Made by a program: the position numbers and the translations under genes. From Planctomycetota bacterium (GTDB taxonomy: Bacteria > Planctomycetota > UBA1135), in the NCBI GenBank assembly GCA_027623585.1, contig JAQBVK010000027.1, forward strand, positions 1-14,624: a DNA stretch of 14,624 nt. The letters are read 5' to 3'. Positions 1 through 7,512 of this stretch are shown piece by piece. Positions within the stretch are counted from its first letter, which is position 1. The number at the start of each line of letters is the position of its first letter. A model generated the notes under the pieces. It saw only the letters and a program-made list of their open reading frames with translations, ran no database searches and was not told where the DNA came from.

Positions 1-675
1 AATACGCCACACAATCCAACCGGACGGGTTTTCTCGGACGAAGAAGTGAGCGAACTCTGCGCTTTCGTGCGGGAGCGCGACCTGCTGTTGTTCACCGACG
101 AGATCTACGAGGAGATTCTGTTCAGCGGCCCGCACCGCACGCCACTGCTCGAAGAAGGCATGGCGGAGCGCACCATCGTGGTGAGCGGCGCGTCGAAGAC
201 GTTCAGCGTCACCGGATGGCGGATCGGTTGGGTGGTGAGTCCCCCCGCGCTCACCCTCGGCATTCGCAAGGTGCACGATTTCCTCACCGTTGGAGCCCCT
301 GCGCCGCTGCAAGAAGCGGTCGCCGAGGCGATGGACTGGCCCGACGCTTACTATGAAGCATTGAGGGCCGGCTACCGCGCGCGGCGCGAGCGGCTGCTCA
401 CCGGCCTACGCTCCGCCGGATTCGATTGCGAGACGCCAGACGGCGCCTACTACGTGATGGTGGACGTCAGCCGTTTCCAACGCGCCGGCGAGGATGACGT
501 GGGCTTCGCGATGCGATTGGTCCAGGACGCCGGCGTTGCCACGGTGCCGGGTTCCTCCTTCTGGTCGCGGCCGCAGGACGGCGCGCGCTGGCTACGCTTC
601 TGCTACGCGAAGAAAGACGAGACCCTGGACGAAGCCGTGCGTCGTTTGCGCGAGTGGTCCCAGCGCGGCGGATGA
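1..675 (+). CDS. Class I/II PLP-dependent aminotransferase, C-terminal part (5' end outside window)
   Basis: This is the C-terminal 224 residues of a cytoplasmic aminotransferase that moves an amino group from an amino acid to a 2-oxo acid using pyridoxal phosphate. The reading frame is open from base 1 and starts in the conserved PHNPTG loop (bases 7-27), so the true start lies upstream. Other family marks are the cofactor-stacking TDEIYE segment, the PLP-binding lysine in SGASKTFSVTGWRIG (Lys codon 196-198), and a C-terminal WLRFCYA segment holding the arginine that usually binds the substrate carboxylate. The HDFLTVGAPAPLQ stretch is typical of subgroup I-gamma enzymes (Aro8, kynurenine or methionine aminotransferase-like). 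The substrate cannot be assigned. The stop codon overlaps the next start (ATGA), so the two genes are probably co-translated. Confidence 0.93.
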   Translation, partial: NTPHNPTGRVFSDEEVSELCAFVRERDLLLFTDEIYEEILFSGPHRTPLLEEGMAERTIVVSGASKTFSVTGWRIGWVVSPPALTLGIRKVHDFLTVGAPAPLQEAVAEAMDWPDAYYEALRAGYRARRERLLTGLRSAGFDCETPDGAYYVMVDVSRFQRAGEDDVGFAMRLVQDAGVATVPGSSFWSRPQDGARWLRFCYAKKDETLDEAVRRLREWSQRGG

Positions 676-1766
676 AGCGGAGCCTCGCCGCGTTGCTGCT
701 GGTGGCCACCGCGTGCGGCGGCGATGCACCGACGGGAGCGCAGACGCCGATCTACGCAGCTCTGTGCGCGGCGCGCGGAGTGCCCGAACTGCCCAGCGTT
801 TCTCCGCGGCAGCATCTACGCGCGATCGGTTTCGTCGAATTCGGCGCCGCGGAGCAAGGCGTTCGACAACGCGCCGAGATCTGGCTGGGCGGCCCCGCGC
901 GCATGCGCTTCAAAGCCAGCGCCGAGAACGGCGCGCGCAACGTGTTCCTCGTGACCAGCCCCGGCGTCGGTTGGTTGAGTCCGGCGAACAACGAGAAGAA
1001 TTGGGAAGCGTTCCGAAGCCCGGAGGTCGAGCGGGAGACCTTGCTGCGTTGGGAAGTGCTGCGATTCCCGTGGGGTTGGCATGAAATCGTCGCGGAGGCC
1101 GGACCCGACGCGCGAAGTTGGACGCGCCGCGCCGAGGAAGGCGAGATCGTGATCACGGTCGGCGACGACTTGTTGGCGACATCGGCGTCGTACGCCGGCG
1201 TCGAAGTCACGCTCGAGGCCTGGCAGCCTGCGGACGACGCGCCGTGGTTGATCGCCCGCACCTGGAGCTGGAACGGACCCTCAGGTCATCGCGCGGAGCA
1301 TTACGACGAGCTCAGCGCGCAATGGATGCTGTTCGACGACTGGTTTCGGCCGCCGACTTCGGAGGGATTGCCGGATCGATCTTTCCGCGCGGTCGGGTCG
1401 GCGGATGCCTTCGGCGTCGTGCAAGCGACCTTGTGGCGCCTCGATTCGGCGCCGGATGCGCGGGATCAGGGCGGCGCGCAGTGGTGGTTACGGGATGGCG
1501 AGCGCTTCGCGGCCGTGCTGCTCCCGCTGGATTCCCCTCCTCCGCCACACGCGGGAGGAATGGCGCCGATTGCCGATGCCCAACGGCATTGGCTGCGTTG
1601 GACTTTCGTCAGCGATGCGGAAGGAGCACGCGCGGCCGCGAGCGAGATCTCCGGCATTGCGCGCAGCGCCGGTATGGAAGTGCTCGGGACTCCGCTCCTC
1701 AGCGAGCCGGACCTCAGCGTGAACAGCGTGACGATTCTGCTGCCGGTGACGCCGAAGGACTCCTGA
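672..1766 (+). CDS. Predicted lipoprotein of unknown function
   Basis: I do not recognise this 364-residue protein. The ATG at 672 overlaps the upstream stop by four bases (ATGA). It gives a clean lipoprotein signal peptide: MKRS, a hydrophobic run, then ATAC with the lipidated cysteine at about residue 15, followed by GGD. A GTG at 654 is in frame but would place six extra residues before the signal, so it was not chosen. Residues 50-130 contain a pattern (RAEIWLGGPARMRFKAS, then a GVGWLSPANNEKNWEAF segment) reminiscent of the half-barrel of LolA/LolB-type lipoprotein carriers. That resemblance is by eye only. The protein is rich in Trp and Arg and has no membrane segment beyond the signal. 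The function is unknown. Its stop is 9 bases from the stop of the convergent sugar kinase gene. Confidence 0.8.
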   Translation: MKRSLAALLLVATACGGDAPTGAQTPIYAALCAARGVPELPSVSPRQHLRAIGFVEFGAAEQGVRQRAEIWLGGPARMRFKASAENGARNVFLVTSPGVGWLSPANNEKNWEAFRSPEVERETLLRWEVLRFPWGWHEIVAEAGPDARSWTRRAEEGEIVITVGDDLLATSASYAGVEVTLEAWQPADDAPWLIARTWSWNGPSGHRAEHYDELSAQWMLFDDWFRPPTSEGLPDRSFRAVGSADAFGVVQATLWRLDSAPDARDQGGAQWWLRDGERFAAVLLPLDSPPPPHAGGMAPIADAQRHWLRWTFVSDAEGARAAASEISGIARSAGMEVLGTPLLSEPDLSVNSVTILLPVTPKDS

Positions 1767-1775
1767 GCGCCGGAA

Positions 1776-2954
1776 TCAGAGCGGGAGTTCGCGCGGTCCG
1801 CCGGCAGGTGCGAACCACATCACCTCGGTATCACGGCCGCAGAACTCGCGGTACGCCCGCGGGACGCGCGCATCAAACTCAGCGCGCGCGGCCGGGTGAA
1901 CCAACGCGACGACGCAACCGCCGAAGCCGGCGCCAGTGAGGCGTGAACCGTAGCAACCAGGCACGCTGACTGCTGCAGAAACCAAAGCGTCGAGCTCGGG
2001 CGTGGAGACTTCGTAGAGATCGCGCAGCGAGTCGTGCGCGGCTGTCATCATCGCGCCGAATTCAGCCAGATCCCCGCGGCGCAAGGCAGCGGCGCCTCGA
2101 TCCGTGCGCTCTTGCTCGTCGATCACGTGTTGCACGCGATGCTGCAGCACGACGGGCAAAGAACTGGCGGAACGCTCGAAATCAGCCCTGCGTACGTCAC
2201 GCAGGCAAGCCACGCCGGGCATGATCTCCTGCAGCATCGCGAGCGCGCGGGTGCACTCCGCGACGCGTTGATTGAACGCGGAAGCCGCCAGCCCGCGCGC
2301 CGTTCCGGTGTCCACCACAGCGACGAGGGCCTTCCGGCCGTCGAGCGGAAGATGCTCGCGGGTGAGTTCGGTGCAGTCGAAGTGCAGCACCGAGTCTTCG
2401 CGACCGAGAAAAATCGCGGTTTGGTCAAGGATTCCGCAACGCACTCCCACGTAGCGGGTCTCCGCCGCGTGCGCGAGCCGGATCAGTTCGTCCTCTCCGG
2501 TTCGCGCGCCGAGCAGATCAGCGACCGCGCGCACCACCACGCACTCGATGCTGGCCGAACTGCTCAAACCCTTCGCCATCGGCAGGTCGGCTGCGACCTG
2601 CAACTCGATGCCCGGCAAGCGCCCCCAGGCCTCTTGCGCGGTCCACAGCGCGCCCTCGAGATAAGCGGACCATCCTTGAGTGCGGCCGGGCGCGAGCTCG
2701 CGCAGCGGCACCTCCACCCGCTCGCCGGGAAACTGCTCGGATTCGGCGACCAGCAGACCGTCTGCGCGTAGCGCCGCCACCGCGTAAGTGCCCTTCGAGA
2801 GCGCGACCGGCATCACGCAGCCGCCGTTGTAGTCCAGATGCGCACCGAGCAAATTGGCGCGACCGGGCGCGAAGAAGGCGCGCGCCTTCCCTGCGGACAT
2901 GGAGGAGTCGATCCGCGCGCTGAGCCGCGCGAGCATGCGGGATGCAACCGGCAC
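1776..2954 (-). CDS. Galactokinase-family GHMP sugar kinase with altered sugar-site residues
   Basis: A cytoplasmic kinase of the GHMP superfamily that would phosphorylate a sugar at C1 using ATP. All three family motifs are present. Numbering from the GTG at 2954, they are the N-terminal signature GRANLLGAHLDYNGG (31-45), the ATP loop PMAKGLSSSAS (125-135) and the C-terminal SRLTGAGFGGC (337-347). The catalytic aspartate sits in CGILDQ (Asp177). Two positions that contact galactose in known galactokinases differ: the usual Glu of GEHTDY is Ala38, and the Tyr of the YxxR segment is Phe227. The sugar may therefore not be galactose. Length is about 390 residues, normal for the family. Starts at GTG 2954, ATG 2936 and ATG 2900 are all possible, and none has a Shine-Dalgarno. 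The first lies eight bases after a -10-like TAACCT. No other Leloir-pathway gene is nearby. Confidence 0.9.
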   Translation of the reverse strand: MPVASRMLARLSARIDSSMSAGKARAFFAPGRANLLGAHLDYNGGCVMPVALSKGTYAVAALRADGLLVAESEQFPGERVEVPLRELAPGRTQGWSAYLEGALWTAQEAWGRLPGIELQVAADLPMAKGLSSSASIECVVVRAVADLLGARTGEDELIRLAHAAETRYVGVRCGILDQTAIFLGREDSVLHFDCTELTREHLPLDGRKALVAVVDTGTARGLAASAFNQRVAECTRALAMLQEIMPGVACLRDVRRADFERSASSLPVVLQHRVQHVIDEQERTDRGAAALRRGDLAEFGAMMTAAHDSLRDLYEVSTPELDALVSAAVSVPGCYGSRLTGAGFGGCVVALVHPAARAEFDARVPRAYREFCGRDTEVMWFAPAGGPRELPL

Positions 2955-3961
2955 CGGTGGGAAGGTTACGATGGCGGAAGACCCGTCGCCCGCTCACGAC
3001 TCGCGTGCTTACGACAATCCCGCTACTCCTGCTCTGCGTTGCGACGCAGGAACCGGAAAGTTCGCTTTTTGACGCGGTCGTGCTGCGTCAGAACGAGGCA
3101 AGTTTCACCGTTCGGCAAGTGCTCGATCGCGTCGCCGCGACCGACGCCACCCTGCTCCCCGCGCTCGAGGCGGATGCCGGCTACCTCCGGCTCTATCTCG
3201 ACTCGCCGATCTTCCTCGACCAGCTTCGCGCCTTCAGCGATGAGTTGATGTTGAATGAGGAGGGCCACGCAGCGCCTGCGGTCGAAGCCCTCCGCGCCGA
3301 AGCCTTGGCGTGGGCAGCCGATCGAAGCATGCCCAAGGACGCCGACGCCGCGCTGGCTCGGGCGGGCGTCGAAATCTCCAATCGCGCCCGGCTAATCGCC
3401 CTCCAGCCCAGCGGCTTCGGAGCGAGCGTGCTGCGCCAACACATGCTGCGCTCGGTGCCGGAGTTCTTCGGACAACTCCAAGTCTCTTGGATCCGCGTGC
3501 CGCTGTTCGATCCCGCCTCAGGCGCCGCGATCTCAGAGAAGGATCGACGCGATCTCTGGGAACTGCTCGACGGGGTCGGCCACAAATTGCAGGCCAGCGA
3601 ACTCGAGTGGGAAGACGCCGTCAAGGAGCACTCGCAAGATCCGGTGACGCGCGGGCGCGGCGGCCGCATCGGCATTCTGAACCGCGGCATGACCGACCGA
3701 CTCGAAGAGGGATTCCTGCGCGCACTGTTCATGGATCTCGGCTTCCGTCAGCCCGAAGGCATGCTCCTGCGCGGTCCGATCATGACCTCGCGCTGGGCGT
3801 ATCTGGTTCGTATCGAAGCCGTCGTGGTCAGTGGCATCGTGGATCTGGAACGGGCGCGTCCGCAAGTCGAGCGCTCCTTGCGCGAAACCATGCTCCAGCA
3901 ACTCCTCGGCGAACTCGCCGCCGGCACCGACCGCCGCATCCTCCTGCCGCTGCCGCGATGA
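2942..3961 (+). CDS. Exported parvulin-like (PpiC/SurA-type) protein
   Basis: A probable envelope peptidyl-prolyl isomerase or chaperone of the parvulin class, about 320-339 residues. The N terminus is basic (RLRWRKTRR) followed by a hydrophobic run ending LLLLCVATQ, which reads as a signal peptide. A lipoprotein is less likely because leucine precedes the cysteine. Residues 60-170 are helical, as in the N-terminal domain of SurA/PrsA-like proteins. Residues 178-295 match the parvulin domain, with the SQDPVTRGRGGRIGIL segment (Gly240-Gly241) equivalent to the usual SxDxxxxxxGGxLG. The histidine of the canonical HILV strand is absent (VSWIRVPL, 181-188), so catalysis is doubtful. The start is uncertain: ATG 2942, GTG 2957 and GTG 3005 are in frame and none has a good ribosome binding site. 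The stop overlaps the next start (ATGA), linking it to the exporter genes. Confidence 0.8.
   Translation: MQPAPVGRLRWRKTRRPLTTRVLTTIPLLLLCVATQEPESSLFDAVVLRQNEASFTVRQVLDRVAATDATLLPALEADAGYLRLYLDSPIFLDQLRAFSDELMLNEEGHAAPAVEALRAEALAWAADRSMPKDADAALARAGVEISNRARLIALQPSGFGASVLRQHMLRSVPEFFGQLQVSWIRVPLFDPASGAAISEKDRRDLWELLDGVGHKLQASELEWEDAVKEHSQDPVTRGRGGRIGILNRGMTDRLEEGFLRALFMDLGFRQPEGMLLRGPIMTSRWAYLVRIEAVVVSGIVDLERARPQVERSLRETMLQQLLGELAAGTDRRILLPLPR
2963..2972. promoter_or_regulatory. Candidate overlapping divergent -10 elements
   Basis: On the minus strand TAACCT (2968 down to 2963) lies eight bases before the GTG at 2954 of the sugar kinase. On the plus strand TACGAT (2967-2972) would serve the parvulin-like gene if it starts at GTG 3005. 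The two hexamers share the TA at 2967-2968. Both fit the loose TAnnnT form only, and no -35 is evident, so support is modest. Confidence 0.3.
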
Positions 3962-4911
3962 CCTCCCCGGTACTTGCGATGCGGGACTTGGTGGTCCGCT
4001 ACGGTTCGCACACCGCGCTGGCGGGCGTGACGGCAGAGTTTCCCGGCGGCGGACTGGGCTTGCTCGGTCCGAACGGCGCCGGCAAGTCTTCGATGCTGCG
4101 GGCGATCCTCGGCTTGGTGCCGCCCACCTCCGGTTCAGTCACCTTGCTCGGTGAAGAAGCGCGGCACGTCGGCGAGCAACTGCGCCGGCGCATCGGCTAC
4201 ATGCCGGAGCGCGATTCCTACATCGGCGGCTTGAGCGGCGTGCGCGGGCTCGCGCACTTCGCCGAGATCTGCGGCATCCCCTTCCAAGAAGCGATGATGC
4301 GCGCGCACGACATGCTGCACTTCGTCGGTCTCGGCGAGGAGCGCTATCGGGAGGTCGGCACCTACTCGGTAGGCATGCGGCAACGCTACAAATTGGCGGC
4401 TGCGCTGGTGCACGATCCCGACGTGTTGTTCCTCGACGAGCCGACCAACGGTCTCGATCCGCAGGGCCGGCGCCGAATGCTCGACTTGATCTACCGGGTG
4501 CGCACCGAGTACGGCAAACATTTGATCCTCGCCAGCCACTTGCTGCCGGACGTCGAGCGTCTGTGCGACCACGTCTGGGTGCTCGACCGTGGACGCCTGG
4601 TGAAGACCGCGCCCTTGGCGGAGCTCACGGCCGCAGCGCGCGGCGCGAAGCGAGTGCGCGTCTCCGGCGACGGAGTCCAAGCCTTCGCCGAGCGCGCGAA
4701 AGCCGCTGGCCTTTCGGTCGAACCCGGCAAGGTTGACGGCGAGTTCGTGATCACGCGCGTCGAGGGCATCGTCGACCCCGGCGAGGTCTTCACGCTCGCC
4801 ATGGCGGCCTCGTGCACGGTGCTCGCCTTGCGCCCGGCCGCGCGTTCGCTCGAAGACGCCTTCCTCGAAGCCCTCGAAACCCGCGGCGACGCGGGAGGAG
4901 CTGCAGCCTGA
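3958..4911 (+). CDS. ABC-2 type transporter ATP-binding protein (first module)
   Basis: The 317-residue ATPase of an ABC-2 exporter, cytoplasmic and bound to the permease encoded next. In order it shows Walker A GPNGAGKS (37-44), a YMPE segment (81-84) in place of the Q-loop as usual in CcmA/NatA/NosF-type ATPases, the signature YSVGMRQR (136-143), Walker B VLFLDEP (156-162), the D-loop NGLD (164-167) and the switch histidine (His194). Residues 220-317 form the C-terminal extension typical of NosF/NatA-like proteins. All catalytic residues are intact. The ATG at 3958 overlaps the upstream stop by four bases and starts directly before the first nucleotide-binding strand. An in-frame opening further upstream is only a reading-frame shadow of the parvulin-like gene. 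The stop shares one base with the next start (TGATG). Confidence 0.95.
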   Translation: MTSPVLAMRDLVVRYGSHTALAGVTAEFPGGGLGLLGPNGAGKSSMLRAILGLVPPTSGSVTLLGEEARHVGEQLRRRIGYMPERDSYIGGLSGVRGLAHFAEICGIPFQEAMMRAHDMLHFVGLGEERYREVGTYSVGMRQRYKLAAALVHDPDVLFLDEPTNGLDPQGRRRMLDLIYRVRTEYGKHLILASHLLPDVERLCDHVWVLDRGRLVKTAPLAELTAAARGAKRVRVSGDGVQAFAERAKAAGLSVEPGKVDGEFVITRVEGIVDPGEVFTLAMAASCTVLALRPAARSLEDAFLEALETRGDAGGAAA

Positions 4912-5807
4912 TGGCGTTCCGCGCCACCGCCTACTCGAAGTACGAAGGGCCGCGCCTGCGTCGCCCGGCTTGGGTGCCGCTGATGTCGGCCACGCTGCGC
5001 CGCGGCTGGCGTTCCGTGTGGGTCAAGCGCATCACCGTGCTGAGCGTGATGACGGCGTTCGGGATGATGGTTTTCTTCTACATTCTGAACAAGATGATTC
5101 CGGAATGGCGAGGCATGACCGAACGCGTCGGCGAAGCCATCAGCGAAGACGGCGGTGCCTTCCGCGTCGACGCGCGGCTCTATTTGGGATTCCTCTACGT
5201 CTTCGTGTTCCCCGTCTTGATGCCGCTGTCGGTGCTGTTCGGCTCCGAACTCGTGGCCAGCGATCTCAAGACCAACGCGCTGGAGTCTTACTTCTCGCGC
5301 CCGATCACCCCGCTCGGCTACATCTTCGGCCGCACTGCTGCCTACGCCGGCTTTCTGCTGGCGGCGACCCTGCTGCCCTTGCTGTTGGTCTGGTTCAGCG
5401 ACGTCTCGACCGCGCCGTCATCCCACCTCGACGTGGTCGGGCACGTTCCGTTCGGACTCGCGCGCGCGCTGATCTTGGTGGCGCTGTCCCTTTCGCTCTT
5501 GGTGCAAGCCGCTGCAACCGTGACCCGAAGCGCGGCCGGCGCGAACATCTTCCTGGTGGTGTTCTTCATCTTCTTCGGAGTGCTCGGCCAGAGCCTCTAT
5601 CACTCGACCCAGAACGCGAACTTCCTCGCAATTTCCTTCCTCGGCAACGTCGACGCGATCTGTACCGCCAGTCTCGGCGTCCCGCAAACCGTGAGAGGAG
5701 ACCAGATGGCGCCCGCCGGATTGGCCTTCGCCGTGATGATCGGAATCGGAGTGATTTCTTTCCTGATTCTCTGGCGCCAACTGCGGCGCCGCGTCCTGGT
5801 CGGATGA
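4911..5807 (+). CDS. ABC-2 type transporter permease (first module)
   Basis: The 298-residue membrane half of the first exporter module. After a 40-residue basic cytoplasmic N terminus carrying a YSKYEGPRLRRP segment, I count six hydrophobic helices, near residues 41-62, 92-115, 137-160, 176-200, 205-228 and 268-290. It ends with a basic tail (RQLRRRVLVG). The loop after helix 2 carries the ABC-2/NosY-like pattern SELVASDLKTNALESYFSRPI, which is expected to contact the ATPase. The start is ATG 4911. It shares a base with the upstream stop and has a purine-rich GGGAGGAG at 4893-4900, ten bases upstream. Earlier in-frame codons would fall inside the ATPase gene. The stop overlaps the following ATPase start (ATGA). 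The substrate is unknown. Confidence 0.9.
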   Translation: MAFRATAYSKYEGPRLRRPAWVPLMSATLRRGWRSVWVKRITVLSVMTAFGMMVFFYILNKMIPEWRGMTERVGEAISEDGGAFRVDARLYLGFLYVFVFPVLMPLSVLFGSELVASDLKTNALESYFSRPITPLGYIFGRTAAYAGFLLAATLLPLLLVWFSDVSTAPSSHLDVVGHVPFGLARALILVALSLSLLVQAAATVTRSAAGANIFLVVFFIFFGVLGQSLYHSTQNANFLAISFLGNVDAICTASLGVPQTVRGDQMAPAGLAFAVMIGIGVISFLILWRQLRRRVLVG

Positions 5808-6736
5808 GCGCCCCCGCCATCCGCTGCGACGGCCTCTGCCGCTGGTACGGCGAGGTCCAGGGCCTCTCGGGCATCACCCTGGAGATCGGCGCCGGCGTGG
5901 CCGGTCTGCTCGGTCCCAACGGCTCCGGCAAGTCGACCTTCATGCGGTTGGCCACCGGCTTGATCTCCCCCAACCGCGGCTGGGTCGAAGTCTTCGGCAA
6001 GCGCATGGACCGGCCGGATCGGTATGAAGTCTTCCGGCGCGTCGGCTACGCCGTCGGCGAGGACACTCACTTCGAAAGCGAACGCGCAGTGGACTTCCTG
6101 CGCATGCTCGCCATGCTGGGCGGCGCCGGATCGGAGCAGGCCAAGGATCTCGCCGATCGCGCGCTCGACCGCGTCGTCCTCACCGATCGCGCGGACACCA
6201 AACTCTCCGGCATGTCGAAGGGCATGCGCCAACGCGTGAAACTCGCGCAGGCGCTCTTGTTCGAACCGGAACTTCTGCTGCTCGATGAGCCGCTGAACGG
6301 CATGGATCCGGTCAGCCGACGCTCGACGCTCGACTTGGTGCGCGCGTGGGGTGCAAGTGGGCGCACCGTGGTCTTCGCCTCGCACGTGCTGCACGAGGTC
6401 GAGGCGGTGACCGAGCGAGTGGTCCTGCTGCATCACGGCCGCTTGCTAGCCGAGGGCCTGCTCGCAGAGATTCGTGAACTCGTGGACCTGCGCCCGCGCC
6501 GTGTGCGACTGGAAGGCGTCGGACTCGCGGCGATGGCGGCAGCTGCGTTGGCCGAGGGCATCGCGTCCGGTGTCACCACGCACCCCTCCGGCGCCGTCCA
6601 TCTGGAAACTCGCCAGCTCCCGGCCTTGCTCGAACGCCTTGCGACCAGCGGCGCGAGCGGCGCGATCCACTCGATGGAAATCGACGACGCGGATCTCGAA
6701 ACCTTGTTCGCCCTCCTCTTGGAGGAAAGTGTATGA
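5804..6736 (+). CDS. ABC-2 type transporter ATP-binding protein (second module)
   Basis: A second 310-residue ABC ATPase, parallel in layout to the first but clearly diverged from it. It has Walker A GPNGSGKS (37-44), the signature SGMSKGMRQR (135-144), Walker B LLLLDEP (157-163), a D-loop NGMD (165-168) and the switch histidine (His194). The Q-loop region reads GYAVGED (81-87), one residue longer than in the first ATPase. A C-terminal extension of about 90 residues follows. All catalytic residues are intact. The ATG at 5804 overlaps the upstream permease stop by four bases, and the stop overlaps the following permease start by four bases. It may pair with the first ATPase in a heterodimer or serve the second permease alone; sequence does not decide. 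Confidence 0.95.
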   Translation: MSAPAIRCDGLCRWYGEVQGLSGITLEIGAGVAGLLGPNGSGKSTFMRLATGLISPNRGWVEVFGKRMDRPDRYEVFRRVGYAVGEDTHFESERAVDFLRMLAMLGGAGSEQAKDLADRALDRVVLTDRADTKLSGMSKGMRQRVKLAQALLFEPELLLLDEPLNGMDPVSRRSTLDLVRAWGASGRTVVFASHVLHEVEAVTERVVLLHHGRLLAEGLLAEIRELVDLRPRRVRLEGVGLAAMAAAALAEGIASGVTTHPSGAVHLETRQLPALLERLATSGASGAIHSMEIDDADLETLFALLLEESV

Positions 6737-7509
6737 ACCCCGCCATTCGCGCGATGCTTTCCTATTCTTTGCGCCGTCGCGTCGGCGGCGTGCGCTTCCT
6801 CGGCGCGCTGGCGATCGCGCTGCTACCGACGCTGAATCTGGTGCTCGACGTCGCGTTCGGGGATGACCCCACGCGGCAATTCGATCTCTACTTGAAGTAC
6901 ATCGTTCCGATCTGCCTGTATTTCGTCACGCCCTTCGTCACCATGATGACGATGCTGCCGGTGATCGGCGAACTCTACGAGAAAGGCGCGGTCGGCTACA
7001 TCTACACACGCCCGGCCCCGCGCTGGATGCCGATCTTCGGTCTGTATCTCGGAGGCGTGTCCGCGACTTTGCTGGTCTTCTTCGCCGCCGCCTTCGTGCC
7101 CGCCGCCTTCGGAGCGATCGTGACCGATGCGGCGCCGCCAGGACGCTGGCTCTCTGCTGCCTTCGGTTTGTTCGGCACCCTCGCGCTGGGCGGCCTGGCC
7201 TATGGCGCGATCTGCGTGTTCCTCGGCGTCTGGACGCGCCGCGCGATCCTGTGGGCAGCCGCCCTGCTGATCGGCTGGGGCGTCCTGGTCGGTTCCTCGC
7301 CCGGCTCGCTGCGCGAAACTTCGCTTCACTATTACCTCTTTGGCCTCGCGCGCTCCTGGTGCGGGGTGGCCGGAGACACCTTCAGCGGCATCTTTCCGCC
7401 GGTCGTCGATCCTCCGACACCGCTCTTGAGCATCGTAGTTCTGGTCGTTGCGACCGTCACCTTCCTGCTGCTCGCGGCTCGCTGCGCGGAACGACGCGAC
7501 GTAATGTAA
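6733..7509 (+). CDS. ABC-2 type transporter permease (second module)
   Basis: The 258-residue membrane half of the second module. I count six hydrophobic helices, the first near residues 20-42 and the last just before the C-terminal RCAERRDVM. The loop after helix 2 reads GELYEKGAVGYIYTRPAPRW, matching the ABC-2 loop of the first permease and sharing its RP motif. It lacks that permease's longer N-terminal cytoplasmic arm, so the two permeases are related but not recent duplicates. The ATG at 6733 overlaps the ATPase stop and has a strong GGAGG at 6721-6725, seven bases upstream. That makes it the best-supported start in the operon. The next gene begins three bases after the stop. Confidence 0.9.
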   Translation: MNPAIRAMLSYSLRRRVGGVRFLGALAIALLPTLNLVLDVAFGDDPTRQFDLYLKYIVPICLYFVTPFVTMMTMLPVIGELYEKGAVGYIYTRPAPRWMPIFGLYLGGVSATLLVFFAAAFVPAAFGAIVTDAAPPGRWLSAAFGLFGTLALGGLAYGAICVFLGVWTRRAILWAAALLIGWGVLVGSSPGSLRETSLHYYLFGLARSWCGVAGDTFSGIFPPVVDPPTPLLSIVVLVVATVTFLLLAARCAERRDVM

Positions 7510-7512
7510 GCC

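Noticed and set aside
1757..1790. Possible bidirectional hairpin terminator between convergent genes (ACTCC ... GGAGT around both stops)
   Set aside because: Only five paired bases, a long imperfect loop and no T-run on either strand.
2985..3004. Possible twin-arginine signal (KTRRPLTTR) in the parvulin-like protein
   Set aside because: The pair of arginines lacks the consensus hydrophobic residues at the following positions, and it is uncertain that translation starts far enough upstream to include it.
2971..3072. A 33-codon plus-strand open frame with GGAAGG five bases before its ATG, a possible leader peptide
   Set aside because: The Shine-Dalgarno-like run is tempting, but the peptide (MAEDPSPAHDSR...) has no recognisable feature, and the frame overlaps the signal-peptide region of the parvulin-like gene. 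Not enough to call a gene or a frameshift.
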